64,000 bases of DNA, from the NCBI GenBank assembly GCA_964419605.1, contig CAYQQM010000011.1, forward strand, positions 17,505 through 81,504, in the 5' to 3' direction. The notes beneath the pieces are model-generated. The model saw only the letters and a list, made by a program, of their open reading frames with translations. It was not told where the DNA came from and made no database searches. The stretch is from JABFXX01 sp964419605 (GTDB lineage Bacteria > Myxococcota_A > Polyangia > Haliangiales > Haliangiaceae). The first letter of the stretch is position 1. Each line of letters begins with the position of its first letter. Of this stretch, positions 1 through 8,518 are shown one piece after another. A program made the translations under genes and the position numbers.

Positions 1-38
1 CCGAGGGCGAGAATCCCAACCCAGCGATAGGACATCAT
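1..38 (-). CDS. N-terminus of an exported protein (cut by window edge)
   Basis: Only the first twelve codons are inside the window. They read MMSYRWVGILAL, the start of what looks like a signal peptide or membrane anchor. The ATG at 38-36 overlaps the stop of the upstream DUF4157 gene as ATGA, and a GGAGGTGA Shine-Dalgarno sequence lies just upstream, so translation of the two genes is probably coupled. The product cannot be identified from this fragment. Its tight coupling suggests it acts together with the DUF4157 protein. Confidence 0.6.
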   Translation of the reverse strand, partial: MMSYRWVGILAL

Positions 39-2845
39 GTGCGGATCACCTCCAGTAAGAAGGCGAGGCACGTGTCTTTTTGGCGCAGCCGTTGGAGCAC
101 CGCCTCGTCAAACGCGCGGCGCGGAAACAGTTGACCGGGGGTGTCAGAAACAAAGCCGTCCTTTGGCCACTTCGGAATCGGCGACAGCTTCTCGTCGAGC
201 TTGGCCCTGATCGCATCGAGCTCGTCGCCCATTTGCCCACCGGGCAACATGTCGTTGGCGATGAAATCGCCGTAGGTTTCTGGCTTGGTCGTGCGGATCT
301 GGGTGTTCCACAACGCCTCGAGACTGTCCGCCATCCAGTTCACCGTGCCCTGGTCGGGTCCGATCGATTCGAGTTTTGGTAAGACCTGTTCGGGAGCGTA
401 CGCGGCGCCTGCTCTCGCCGCGCCACTCGGATGTTGTCGAATGTACTGATATAGTACCTCGTCAGACATCGGCGGACGGGCGCCATCTTGGCCCAGCGCA
501 TAGGCGCGCTGCACGTCGTCGATGCCGAGTTGCACAGCGGTGACGGCAATGTTGCGATTCGACATCGTACAGGCGGGACCGGCGGCCTGCAGCGCAGCCG
601 GGACTTCGACCGAATTCGCGCCGTCAGGCGGTTCGAGCTTATGATCTCCGCGCGCGTGCCACTGCCAGTTTAGGTCATTTCCCACGCGAAGTCCGTCGCG
701 GTTATCCACCGCGTGCGTGGTGAGCGCCACGATATCACCGACGTTGGGCAGCGGCTTTGCGCCGAGTTTCGCCACGATCATGGCCTTGGCTTGGTTCTCG
801 ATGAAAGATACCGGAATCAACGTGGCGAGCCGGGTCGCATCTCGGTCCAGCTGCACCGCGACATCGTGGGCGATTTTCTTTAGGAACTGCTGACCGAAGG
901 TTGGATACTTCTTGTTCCAGTACTCAGAAATCGCCGTGCGTGGCGTCGAGATGTGGCCTGCGGCAAATGCGTCGGTCAAAAAGTGCTGTCCCATCGCCTC
1001 CCACGCCACGGCAGGCCCGACATGAGTTCCGCTGCGGCCAGCTTTGTAGGCCTCTTGCAGTGCTTGCTTGTGCATATCGCGATAGGTGCCCCCAGCCGAT
1101 CCTTCACTTCCGGCGGAACCCGGGCCGCGCGGATTGGGGAAATGTTCGTGGTTGTTTTTCGCCAGCTTGTAATAGCGGTCCTCGACCGACTTTTTTACCT
1201 CGGCGGAGAATTTCACGTGCGCCCAATGGGCCCAAACACCGCCCGGGGCAAACCTCGGATCGCGAGTGCCCAACTCTTGCACCAACACACAGAAGATCTC
1301 GTCTTGCGTGTTTGGCAATTGACCGGGTTGCGGTGAGAACACGTTGACAAGCTTCTGTAGGTCCGAAGGGGTGAAGTGGTCGCCGCTGAGCATTACGAGG
1401 TCGCCGTGCGTGAGTTCCATACCCGGGAACTGATAGGTCGCACCGTCGCTGCCCTCGTCGCCGATGGCTTTGTGCTCGTGCTCGACAAAGCGCTGGACGC
1501 TCGGCCCCGAAGATGCGCTGCCATTCGCCTGGCTCAGCAGCGCTTCTGCCGAACGGCCGGCTACAACAGCGTCCGCTACGGCATTGGCGTGCTGCTCGTG
1601 GGGGTCGGTCGCGCCGCCGTCGATCCCGCCAGCAACGCGGACACCGCGCCGCTGCTGCACCACGTGCGCGGCTTCGTGCGCCGCCAGCCATTCGCTCGGC
1701 TGCGAACGAAACGCCACCGCGTTGCCATGCGCGAATGCCTCTGCGCCCAGCGCGCTCGTCGCTTCCGCCGCGGTGCCGCCGATGTGCGCTTGGATACCCG
1801 AGACATCGTGGCTGCCAAAGCTTTGTTGGATGCGCGCGAGATGGGGATACGTTTCGCCCCCGTGCGCCGTGCCTTCGGCGGCCACAATCGCAGGATTCGC
1901 AGCGGTGGCGGCGCCCGTGGCCTTGGCCCCGCGCGTCTTGCACTCGTTACCGAGCTCGGCGGTGATCCGGCTTTTTACGGCCGCATCGAGGCGAACAAAC
2001 TGCGCTGCGACGTCATCGCCCAGGCCGGGTCGATAGCGCCGAAACCGCTCGGCAAGAACTCGCCGTTCGGCACCGTGGAGTGTGGCGATCACCGCCAGCA
2101 CATCGGACTCTACGGACTCGGTTCCGAACGCCGCGCGCAGCTGGGTATCCACCGTAACGGGCTCCGGTGGCGTTGCTTGGGGGAGTGGACGGGCGATTTT
2201 TTCGAGCGCTTTCTTGCGGTCTATCGCTTCGATCGCGTGCGACACCTCATCGCGCCCAGCCGCACCGAGCTGCCAGATGGCCTGGGCGAGCGCGTCTTGC
2301 GGCAAGGGATTGGCGATTCGACCGCGCAGCTGTCGGAGTTCGCCGATTGTCAGCCTCCCTAGCTCGGCAACAACGGCGGCATGGTCGGTGTCGCCCATCG
2401 TTGCGACGAGGCTAAGCAAACGTTCATCGTGCGCAGTAGCGGCATAGCCTCTGGGCGGCTGGAGCACACGCGCTCTCTCCACGTGTTCGGCCAGCGCGCG
2501 TGTCGCCGATGCGAGCGCGGATGCAACCTCCGGCGCGGCTTCGCGGTTGTGGGCGTGCGCTTCTTCGAGCCGGTGCGTCGCTGTGGCGAGCGCACCCTCG
2601 AGCCGGCGGCGTTGCACGTCCCAGTCGCGAGAATCGTTGGCAGCATACGCCGCCGAGAGCTGCTCGAACGCATGTTCGACCACCTGAAACGCCCCCTGGG
2701 TAGCCCAGGTCACGTCGGCGGCCCGCTCCTGCGGCGTGCGCTGCCGCGGCGGAACGTGAATTTCGTAAGATGCCGCGTACGCGTGTGAGTGAGTGGAAGC
2801 AGGCTCTGCGTGCGAGCGCCCTCGGGTGTCGTATTCTCCGCCCAT
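35..2845 (-). CDS. DUF4157 (eCIS-core) protein with C-terminal zinc phospholipase/nuclease-like region
   Basis: About 936 aa from the ATG at 2845; a TTG at 2905 would add 20 residues but has no better ribosome site. Residues 1-320 are helical and charged. Around residues 330-440 is a DUF4157 domain with the metallopeptidase-like motif HEAAHVVQQ (about 390), a domain found in proteins linked to extracellular contractile injection systems and common in myxobacteria. The C-terminal half contains HEHKAIGDEGS and, near 621, HFLTDAFAAGHISTPR. The H-x3-D-x5-H spacing recalls zinc-dependent phospholipase C/P1 nuclease folds. I infer a secreted or injected effector or enzyme; this is not proven. It has no signal peptide. 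It overlaps the next minus-strand gene by 4 nt and is divergent from the gene at 3135. Confidence 0.75.
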   Translation of the reverse strand: MGGEYDTRGRSHAEPASTHSHAYAASYEIHVPPRQRTPQERAADVTWATQGAFQVVEHAFEQLSAAYAANDSRDWDVQRRRLEGALATATHRLEEAHAHNREAAPEVASALASATRALAEHVERARVLQPPRGYAATAHDERLLSLVATMGDTDHAAVVAELGRLTIGELRQLRGRIANPLPQDALAQAIWQLGAAGRDEVSHAIEAIDRKKALEKIARPLPQATPPEPVTVDTQLRAAFGTESVESDVLAVIATLHGAERRVLAERFRRYRPGLGDDVAAQFVRLDAAVKSRITAELGNECKTRGAKATGAATAANPAIVAAEGTAHGGETYPHLARIQQSFGSHDVSGIQAHIGGTAAEATSALGAEAFAHGNAVAFRSQPSEWLAAHEAAHVVQQRRGVRVAGGIDGGATDPHEQHANAVADAVVAGRSAEALLSQANGSASSGPSVQRFVEHEHKAIGDEGSDGATYQFPGMELTHGDLVMLSGDHFTPSDLQKLVNVFSPQPGQLPNTQDEIFCVLVQELGTRDPRFAPGGVWAHWAHVKFSAEVKKSVEDRYYKLAKNNHEHFPNPRGPGSAGSEGSAGGTYRDMHKQALQEAYKAGRSGTHVGPAVAWEAMGQHFLTDAFAAGHISTPRTAISEYWNKKYPTFGQQFLKKIAHDVAVQLDRDATRLATLIPVSFIENQAKAMIVAKLGAKPLPNVGDIVALTTHAVDNRDGLRVGNDLNWQWHARGDHKLEPPDGANSVEVPAALQAAGPACTMSNRNIAVTAVQLGIDDVQRAYALGQDGARPPMSDEVLYQYIRQHPSGAARAGAAYAPEQVLPKLESIGPDQGTVNWMADSLEALWNTQIRTTKPETYGDFIANDMLPGGQMGDELDAIRAKLDEKLSPIPKWPKDGFVSDTPGQLFPRRAFDEAVLQRLRQKDTCLAFLLEVIRT

Positions 2846-3004
2846 GCCACCGCTATCGGTCGGTCGCTGCCGAGGTTGCCAAAAAAATGAAATAATCGAC
2901 AACAAGGCAATTTTATTAACAATTTTGGGTAGATTCCCAGCGACGTGCTGGTGCGGAATCGTAGAACGCCATGTTCGGCGATGGCCTGTGGAATCGTAAA
3001 CGCG

Positions 3005-3049
3005 CGGACTGTCCGGTAAGCGGACAACATACGATGCGCACGTTGTCCG
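3005..3049. promoter_or_regulatory. Cluster of CGGAC/GTCCG inverted repeats in a divergent intergenic region
   Basis: The 289-bp gap between the two divergent genes holds a short palindrome CGGACTGTCCG (3005-3015), followed by CGGACAAC (3021-3028) and its perfect inverted copy GTTGTCCG (3042-3049). The layout suggests binding sites for a dimeric regulator controlling one or both genes. This is inferred from symmetry and location only. Confidence 0.4.
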
Positions 3050-3134
3050 ACAGGATCACACACGCTCGTCGTCGATGCGCCAGACTTTTTCGTAGTATTT
3101 TTAGTCGCGCTTATATATCGTGGGAGATCTGTCC

Positions 3135-4460
3135 ATGGGCTCCCACTCCAGTCGATCGCGGCAAAAAATCGTGGATGTACCTGATGTTGCCGCCGGATTT
3201 GGCCAGTATCGGCCAGGTCCGGGCCCCGGATCGCTCGACGATGTTCTAGCCGCATCCAATCGCATTAACGAACTCAAGTCTCGCTACCGCGACCACGTCA
3301 AGCGCTACAGCCCGTGGCAACACCTCGGCGACAAAGTCCAAGGTGTTTGGCAATACCCGGCAACGCCACTGTCACAGCACGCTGCAATCGCACCGCCGGC
3401 CTATAGCGAGCTGGTCAAGATCGAAAATCAACTGGCAAACTTGTTCCGGGATCCGGAGCGCTTTGCGGAAGAAAAAACACCCACGCAACGCGCTCTAGAT
3501 GAGCTGGAACGAAAGTTTGACAACTACGACACCGATTCAAGGCACGGTCGCGTGCTTGTTAAAACAGTCGTGAAGATTGGAGCGATGTTGCCTGCCGCGC
3601 CGGCGATCGTTGGCAGCGCGCCCGTGGTTGGCGCCACAGCGGCAGCAATCGCGACCGCGTTCAGCCATACCGCGATCGAGAACGCAGAAGCAGCACTCGA
3701 TGGCACCACGTTGTCGTGGACGGAGTTGATGGGGGAAGCGGCCAAGGCCGGCGGCTCTGCATTCGTGGAGGTTTTTGTTTTAACGAAATTTTCGCCATAC
3801 CTCTTGGCGAAGTTTCCCAAGGATATCGGTGCACGCATTTCCGACGAGCAGCTAGCGTCGCTCAGCGTAGCGCTAGGCAACACGCTTTCTCGCGCACAGT
3901 TAGCCGAAACAGTGAGCACGTTCACTGCCGAGCTATGGGCCAACCTCTTGTCATCGGCATCGGCTACCTGTTTTGAGCTAACGTTCGACCTGCTCAGGTC
4001 CAAAGCGAAGATGACTCTGGGCGAGTTCGCTTCGTCCATAGTGGCGAACATGCTCACTGCCGGCGGCTTACAGGTATTGGCTTTGGCGCTATCCCATGCA
4101 AAAGCGCTTGTGGTTCCTATCCGCCGTTCCCTGCGCAGTCGCCCGTTGCACGATGAGTTGCAGGCACCCCCCAATGGGACTTCCTTCGGGGCGCCCGCGC
4201 AATCCCATGTTCCGCTGCGTTCGCCTCTTGACCATCTCCACGTGGAAGAAGCGGCAGCTTCTGAGCGCAAAGGCAAATCGTCAGGCGCGCCGTCGATTGA
4301 AGACCTTGCCGAGCCGCTGAAATCTGCGTGTGGCCCAACTGCCGCGGTCACCGCACGTGGCGGAACGGGAAGCGTGGCCAGGAATCGAACAGGTGAAAGT
4401 GGTTCCGAGCAAGCGGTTGGGGCGAGTGGCCCGTGCGGTGACAAGCGGCCTGGGTCGTAA
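3135..4460 (+). CDS. Hypothetical protein with hydrophobic segments, divergent to the DUF4157 gene
   Basis: The ATG at 3135 (441 aa) is preferred over the GTG at 3120, because GGAG lies 8 nt upstream of it. I do not recognise the family. The N-terminal 130 residues are polar and helical, with a Pro/Gly-rich start. Residues of about 140-185 form a long Ala/Val/Ile-rich hydrophobic stretch, and a second apolar stretch lies near 295-330. The last 110 residues are polar and probably disordered. Hydrophobic segments inside an otherwise soluble protein, beside a DUF4157 gene, would fit a membrane-inserting effector, but that is speculation. The leader shares a 16-bp motif with the gene at 18047. 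Confidence 0.6.
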   Translation: MGSHSSRSRQKIVDVPDVAAGFGQYRPGPGPGSLDDVLAASNRINELKSRYRDHVKRYSPWQHLGDKVQGVWQYPATPLSQHAAIAPPAYSELVKIENQLANLFRDPERFAEEKTPTQRALDELERKFDNYDTDSRHGRVLVKTVVKIGAMLPAAPAIVGSAPVVGATAAAIATAFSHTAIENAEAALDGTTLSWTELMGEAAKAGGSAFVEVFVLTKFSPYLLAKFPKDIGARISDEQLASLSVALGNTLSRAQLAETVSTFTAELWANLLSSASATCFELTFDLLRSKAKMTLGEFASSIVANMLTAGGLQVLALALSHAKALVVPIRRSLRSRPLHDELQAPPNGTSFGAPAQSHVPLRSPLDHLHVEEAAASERKGKSSGAPSIEDLAEPLKSACGPTAAVTARGGTGSVARNRTGESGSEQAVGASGPCGDKRPGS

Positions 4461-4696
4461 GATCCGAACTGATGGCTCGGTTGACGTCGACGGCCAAAGC
4501 GCTGCCGAAGCCGGATTCGTCGAGCTTTGCAGCGCAGCAGGCAATTGTCTTGTAAATTCATATGATTACAGTGGCTGTCAGCACGAACGAGGCTGCTGGG
4601 ATGGGCCGTTCGAGCGATATTCGCGCTGCGCCGGTCCTCGCATGGAAGATTGCACCGGCAGCGGATGGCGGCGCGCGTCCTGCTACGCTTGAGCTC

Positions 4697-5338
4697 GTGA
4701 GCCTAACGAAACGCATCATGGAAAGCGCGCAGTCGGGGTTGTCGAAACTGACCTCACTCGTCATTGTCGACGACGATCCGCTGAGCCATGTCGACAGCGC
4801 AGCGCTTCAGAGCGAGCTGGCCGCGCGAAAGGCGGCCCGCGCTAACCGTCCGCCGGGAGAAAGCCCGCTAGCGAAACTCGCCCTTGCAACGCCAGCCGCT
4901 CGAGCGGCGAGGGAACAAGCGGCGCGCGAACGCGCAGCCCGGGTCCATCGCGAACAACAAGCCCGCGCCGCCAAACAGCGGCAGGAGGCGGACGAGGCGT
5001 TCCGCCGGATGAAACAACAGGCTGCGCGTGCGGAGACGGCGCGACGTGGGCCGGGGGCTTCATCGTCGTCTTCGTCGTCGTCTTCGTCCTCGTCCTCGTC
5101 AGGATCCTCACGGCCACGGGGTCCTCGCGTCGACTCCCAAGTCGGCGAGTGGTACCGCGAGCTCGGTGTTTCGCCAGGAGCCGACATGGCTCAGATCAAA
5201 GCGGCGTACCGCCAGCTCATGCGCAAGTACCACCCAGATATGCATGCGGGGAATCCGCAAAAGCAGAAGGCTGCTCACGAGTTATCGATGCGCGTGACAG
5301 CGGCCTACAACGGACTGTCGGAGCTCGAGGGGAAGTAG
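4697..5338 (+). CDS. J-domain (DnaJ-like) protein with Ser-rich linker
   Basis: The GTG start at 4697 gives 213 aa. It is chosen because the resulting N-terminus (SLTKRIMESAQSGLSKL) matches the usual beginning of this deltaproteobacterial J-protein family, and because a -10-like TACGCT ends 7 nt upstream. An in-frame ATG at 4562 would add 45 residues of low-quality sequence. The protein has a short N-terminal segment, a charged Ala/Arg/Gln-rich coiled coil, a run of about 13 serines near residue 125-137, and a C-terminal J-domain (EWYRELGVSP to the end) with the HPD motif needed to stimulate Hsp70. It is a DnaK co-chaperone of unknown client. A broken copy of its 3' end lies at 7057-7219. Confidence 0.85.
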   Translation: MSLTKRIMESAQSGLSKLTSLVIVDDDPLSHVDSAALQSELAARKAARANRPPGESPLAKLALATPAARAAREQAARERAARVHREQQARAAKQRQEADEAFRRMKQQAARAETARRGPGASSSSSSSSSSSSSSGSSRPRGPRVDSQVGEWYRELGVSPGADMAQIKAAYRQLMRKYHPDMHAGNPQKQKAAHELSMRVTAAYNGLSELEGK

Positions 5339-5466
5339 GCGCGGTTGAAACGGCAGCAACATTCATTGCCAAGTTCCGTTTGCGTTGGGCGCTAGGCGGC
5401 GGGTCGACCGGCTCACCCAGGTGATTGGGGCAGCGGACTCGGAGGTGAGGCTGGAGAGATCGCGAT

Positions 5467-6813
5467 TCATCCGTTCGGAATGGCGGTGAGACCAGTTTGG
5501 CGAAGCACCCACTCGTAGTACGGCACAATCGAAGCGCGCCGTTTGCCGTTGGTTTCGGTACCGGATTCGTAGGCGGTAATGACCCGCAGCTTAGCTTGCG
5601 GCCAACGTTCAGCCGCCTCAAACAAGCTGGTGAGCTCGCGGTTCTTGGTCGCGTCGTCCTCTAGCAATGACCAGCACACCTGAATCAGTTCCATTTCGCC
5701 TGCATGCTCCACGGCGAAATCGACTTCGCGGCCTTTGTCGGTGATCACATACGCTGGGGAAAGGCCTCTTCTGCGGAGTTCAATGAAGGCTGCGGTCTCA
5801 AGCACAAGCCCCAGATCGATGTGAAGTGCATAGGTACTTGCGCGAACCATGCCCGAATCGATGCAGTAGCATTTCTTCGGATTCGCCTGCTGTTTCCGAG
5901 CGGAGGCCGAGAAAATCGGCACGAAAAAGAAGAAATAAGCATCCTCTACGTAGGCGGCAAACGCATGCAACATGTTCTTTCCGACTGAAACGCCTTGTGA
6001 CGTGAGGTCGTTTGTCATTTTGTTGATGCTTACTTTGCGTCCGGAGGCACGCAATAGTTGGCGGACGAACGCGCGCAACGCCGGGACATTGGAAACCTCG
6101 TGGCGCTCGATGATGTCGCGGGTCAGCGTGAGGTCGACGTATTCACTCAAGATGCGTCGCCGCGTAAGCACATCGACGTCCTGCACTTCGGGGAAGCCAC
6201 CGGCTTCCAGATAGTGCGCGAACGTCCTCTCCAAAATACCGCGGCTCCGTGCGGAAAGCGGCCATCGCGTCGCTGGAGCCATTGGCTTGTTCAAATGCCG
6301 CCACGACTCCGCAAGCGAAAACGGCCAGATCTCGGTCGACAAGCTTCGACCGCGGAGATTGGTGGCGATTTCCGTGGATAGCAATTTGGCAGAGCTCCCG
6401 GTAGCCATCACCTGAATGCGTGGCGTTTCAATGAGCTGCCGTAGGGCTTTCTCCCAGCGAGCCACCAGCTGAATCTCATCCGCGAAGAGATGAAGGGTTG
6501 ACCGTTCGGCCTCTGGATAACGTTTGTACCAAGCGTCAACTAAGCCAAGCAGATCCGCGCCATCCATTCCATCAAACGCTAGGTTGTCGAAATTGAACAA
6601 TGCGATGTGCGAGCGAGGCACCCCGTCTGAGAGAAGCTCGGTCACTTTCTGCCACATGAGGCTCGTCTTGCCGGTACGACGCATACCCACCAGCATGGAG
6701 GCCTTGTTCTTCAGCGGTCGCACCTGGATATCACGGCGGGTTAGTTCCGGAATCGGCTGTGCCGCGGCGTCCGCAATGATTTGGTCGAGCTGTTGCCGTG
6801 AGAATGCCCCCAT
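5467..6813 (-). CDS. AAA_14/DUF4143 ATP-binding protein
   Basis: This 448-aa protein has an N-terminal P-loop ATPase (GMRRTGKTSL, about residues 43-52; Walker B LFADEIQLV near 110) and a C-terminal DUF4143 domain with the typical nuclease-like end (DKGREVDFAVEH, then IQVCWSL). The family is widespread, often strain-variable, and of unresolved function; some members have been compared to toxin-antitoxin or defence genes. It is a single gene on the minus strand, with a 10-bp inverted repeat directly before its ATG. It lies between the J-domain gene and a broken J-domain copy, which suggests it arrived by insertion. Confidence 0.9.
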   Translation of the reverse strand: MGAFSRQQLDQIIADAAAQPIPELTRRDIQVRPLKNKASMLVGMRRTGKTSLMWQKVTELLSDGVPRSHIALFNFDNLAFDGMDGADLLGLVDAWYKRYPEAERSTLHLFADEIQLVARWEKALRQLIETPRIQVMATGSSAKLLSTEIATNLRGRSLSTEIWPFSLAESWRHLNKPMAPATRWPLSARSRGILERTFAHYLEAGGFPEVQDVDVLTRRRILSEYVDLTLTRDIIERHEVSNVPALRAFVRQLLRASGRKVSINKMTNDLTSQGVSVGKNMLHAFAAYVEDAYFFFFVPIFSASARKQQANPKKCYCIDSGMVRASTYALHIDLGLVLETAAFIELRRRGLSPAYVITDKGREVDFAVEHAGEMELIQVCWSLLEDDATKNRELTSLFEAAERWPQAKLRVITAYESGTETNGKRRASIVPYYEWVLRQTGLTAIPNG

Positions 6814-6814
6814 G

Positions 6815-6839
6815 AAGTGTCTCTATTAGAGAGACACTT
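6815..6839. promoter_or_regulatory. Inverted repeat abutting the AAA/DUF4143 start codon
   Basis: AAGTGTCTCT (6815-6824) and AGAGACACTT (6830-6839) form a perfect 10-bp inverted repeat with a 5-nt spacer. It begins one base from the start codon (6813-6811). This position suits an autoregulatory operator or a hairpin that hides the ribosome-binding site. Confidence 0.6.
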
Positions 6840-7056
6840 ATATCACAAAATGACCCTCATGAGGAGACAATGAAGATGCACACCACGCGTTGAAGCAACA
6901 GGAATTCTCGTTGGTTACGCGATGATCATGGCAGATGTTCGTAGACTTCGTCGATCGGCGGTGCGGCTCTTTCTCATCGTGCTTTCCTTCGTTGGTTATG
7001 TACGAGAACCAAGTTTTCTAGCTTCGATTGGCCCGAATTCCCCAGGCAGGTCAGGG

Positions 7057-7219
7057 CTCTCGCCTGGACCGGACATGGCTCCGATCCAGGCGCCAGCTCA
7101 TGCGCAAGTACCACCCAGACATGCATGCGGGGAATCCGCAAATGCAGAAGGCTGCTCACGAGCTATCGATGCGCGTGACGGCGGCCTACAACGGACTGTC
7201 GGAGCTTGAGAAGAAGTAG
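7057..7219 (+). pseudogene. Frameshifted fragment of the J-domain gene
   Basis: This segment copies the 3' end of the J-domain gene (5171-5338). The last 130 bp differ at about seven positions. Roughly 8 bp are missing where the J-domain helix II should be encoded, which breaks the frame, and there is no N-terminal part. The downstream frame still reads MRKYHPDMHAGNP, then the J-domain end and a stop. It is a relic of a duplication or insertion that left the AAA/DUF4143 gene between the two copies. The 217 bp before it hold nothing I recognise. Confidence 0.85.
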
Positions 7220-7267
7220 GCCGTAGCAGTCGCGGTACGGTAATGCAGTCGAAACACGACAGCGCCG

Positions 7268-8425
7268 CTACTGGCGAACGACGGGATGGTAGGGCGTACG
7301 CGGCAGGTCGATCAGCGGCTCGCGCTGCGCCGCTGAGGCGGCAAATGGCGGATTGCCGAGAGCCTTTGCCGTGTCTGTCTTCACGCAGCCAAAGAACGCT
7401 GCGTCGAAGCCCATGTTTTCGTTGGGCCCAACGCCTACTTCGTCGCAACTGGGCCACGGCACCTCCGGGGTGCCGTATTTGTACTTTGCGTGGTCCATGC
7501 AAAAGCCGACGGTGTCCGACGTGGGGGAGGGAATGTACCGACCCGTCCGATCGCGCTCGAAGATCCAGGAGTACGCGCACTCTTCGGTGGCGGAGAATGT
7601 TCCTAGCGCTGGATCGTTCTTACACGAATGGGGCGCCTTGCCGATTTTTCCGTTGGCGCAATTTCCCTTGTAACAATCTTGCGGCTGGCAGTAGGCAACG
7701 CACACCGCTTCGGAGCTTCCGGTCGATTCCTTGAGGAGTGGGATATATCCGGGGGCGCAGCCATTGATGTAGACGCTCGTTGCATCGGCGAGGCAGCCAT
7801 TGGCCGTTGTGCATTTGGATCGATGCGTTAGGCTCGCGTCGCCGGCGCCGCTGCAAGTAAACACCGTGGCTAGGTTCCGGCCTGGAAATCCATAGCAACC
7901 TTGATTCGCCGTGCAGGGGCTATTCGCCTGTTTCATGCTTGCAGTTCCCGGGCCGTCGAAATCGTTGTCCAGGAACGGGTCGCACACCGGATCGCAAACG
8001 CCTGCGACGGTCATGCTGTTGACGTCGAATAGGTTGGAGTAGCTCTGGCATGCGAACTTGGCGGCACAGGTCGGGGCACCGCCCGATTGATCGCAGATCT
8101 GCGTGCAGCGACCGCTGACGCACACGTTGCCTTTGGTGCAGTTGTCGTAGCCCATGGGGCCGGCCTGACCGAACCCACATGCTGCGCCTAGCGCTGCGGT
8201 GCCGTCAGGCACGCAACCGACGTGGCCCAACACGGCGGGTGCTGTTGCATCGAGGATCCACGTACATTTCTCGCCGGCGTTGCACCGCGTCTGGGCGAGC
8301 GGGTCACAGGTGTCGAGGGCGTCTACCGATCCGTCGCCAAGGCGGGCGGTTCGACCGCTGCCACACGCGGCCGCGATCATTGCGGCCGCCAACCAGGCAG
8401 CGGCGAAAGCGCGCTTTAACAACAT
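7268..8425 (-). CDS. Cys-rich secreted lipoprotein
   Basis: 385 aa. The N-terminus is a lipoprotein signal peptide ending in AAAC (lipobox Cys near residue 21), followed by a mature region with about 30 cysteines in repeated spacing, for example CDPLAQTRC, CTKGNVCVSGRC and CQPQDCYKGNC. These short Cys-rich modules are typical of myxobacterial surface lipoproteins and are probably held by disulfides outside the cell. GGAGAGG lies just upstream of the ATG. I cannot assign a function. It is upstream of, and on the same strand as, nothing obviously related; glpX follows 90 bp away. Confidence 0.8.
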   Translation of the reverse strand: MLLKRAFAAAWLAAAMIAAACGSGRTARLGDGSVDALDTCDPLAQTRCNAGEKCTWILDATAPAVLGHVGCVPDGTAALGAACGFGQAGPMGYDNCTKGNVCVSGRCTQICDQSGGAPTCAAKFACQSYSNLFDVNSMTVAGVCDPVCDPFLDNDFDGPGTASMKQANSPCTANQGCYGFPGRNLATVFTCSGAGDASLTHRSKCTTANGCLADATSVYINGCAPGYIPLLKESTGSSEAVCVAYCQPQDCYKGNCANGKIGKAPHSCKNDPALGTFSATEECAYSWIFERDRTGRYIPSPTSDTVGFCMDHAKYKYGTPEVPWPSCDEVGVGPNENMGFDAAFFGCVKTDTAKALGNPPFAASAAQREPLIDLPRTPYHPVVRQ

Positions 8426-8518
8426 GGGTGTTTCCTCTCCGGTTGCATCTTCGAACTACAAGCGAGTCGCAACGAGTCGCGGCTCGTCGGGGCACCGTAC
8501 GAGTCTTCATTGTAGCGG

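Noticed and set aside
1376..2362. 328-codon open frame on the plus strand opposite the DUF4157 gene
   Set aside because: Arg-rich with no domain pattern; it is the antisense shadow of a GC-rich gene with clear domains on the minus strand.
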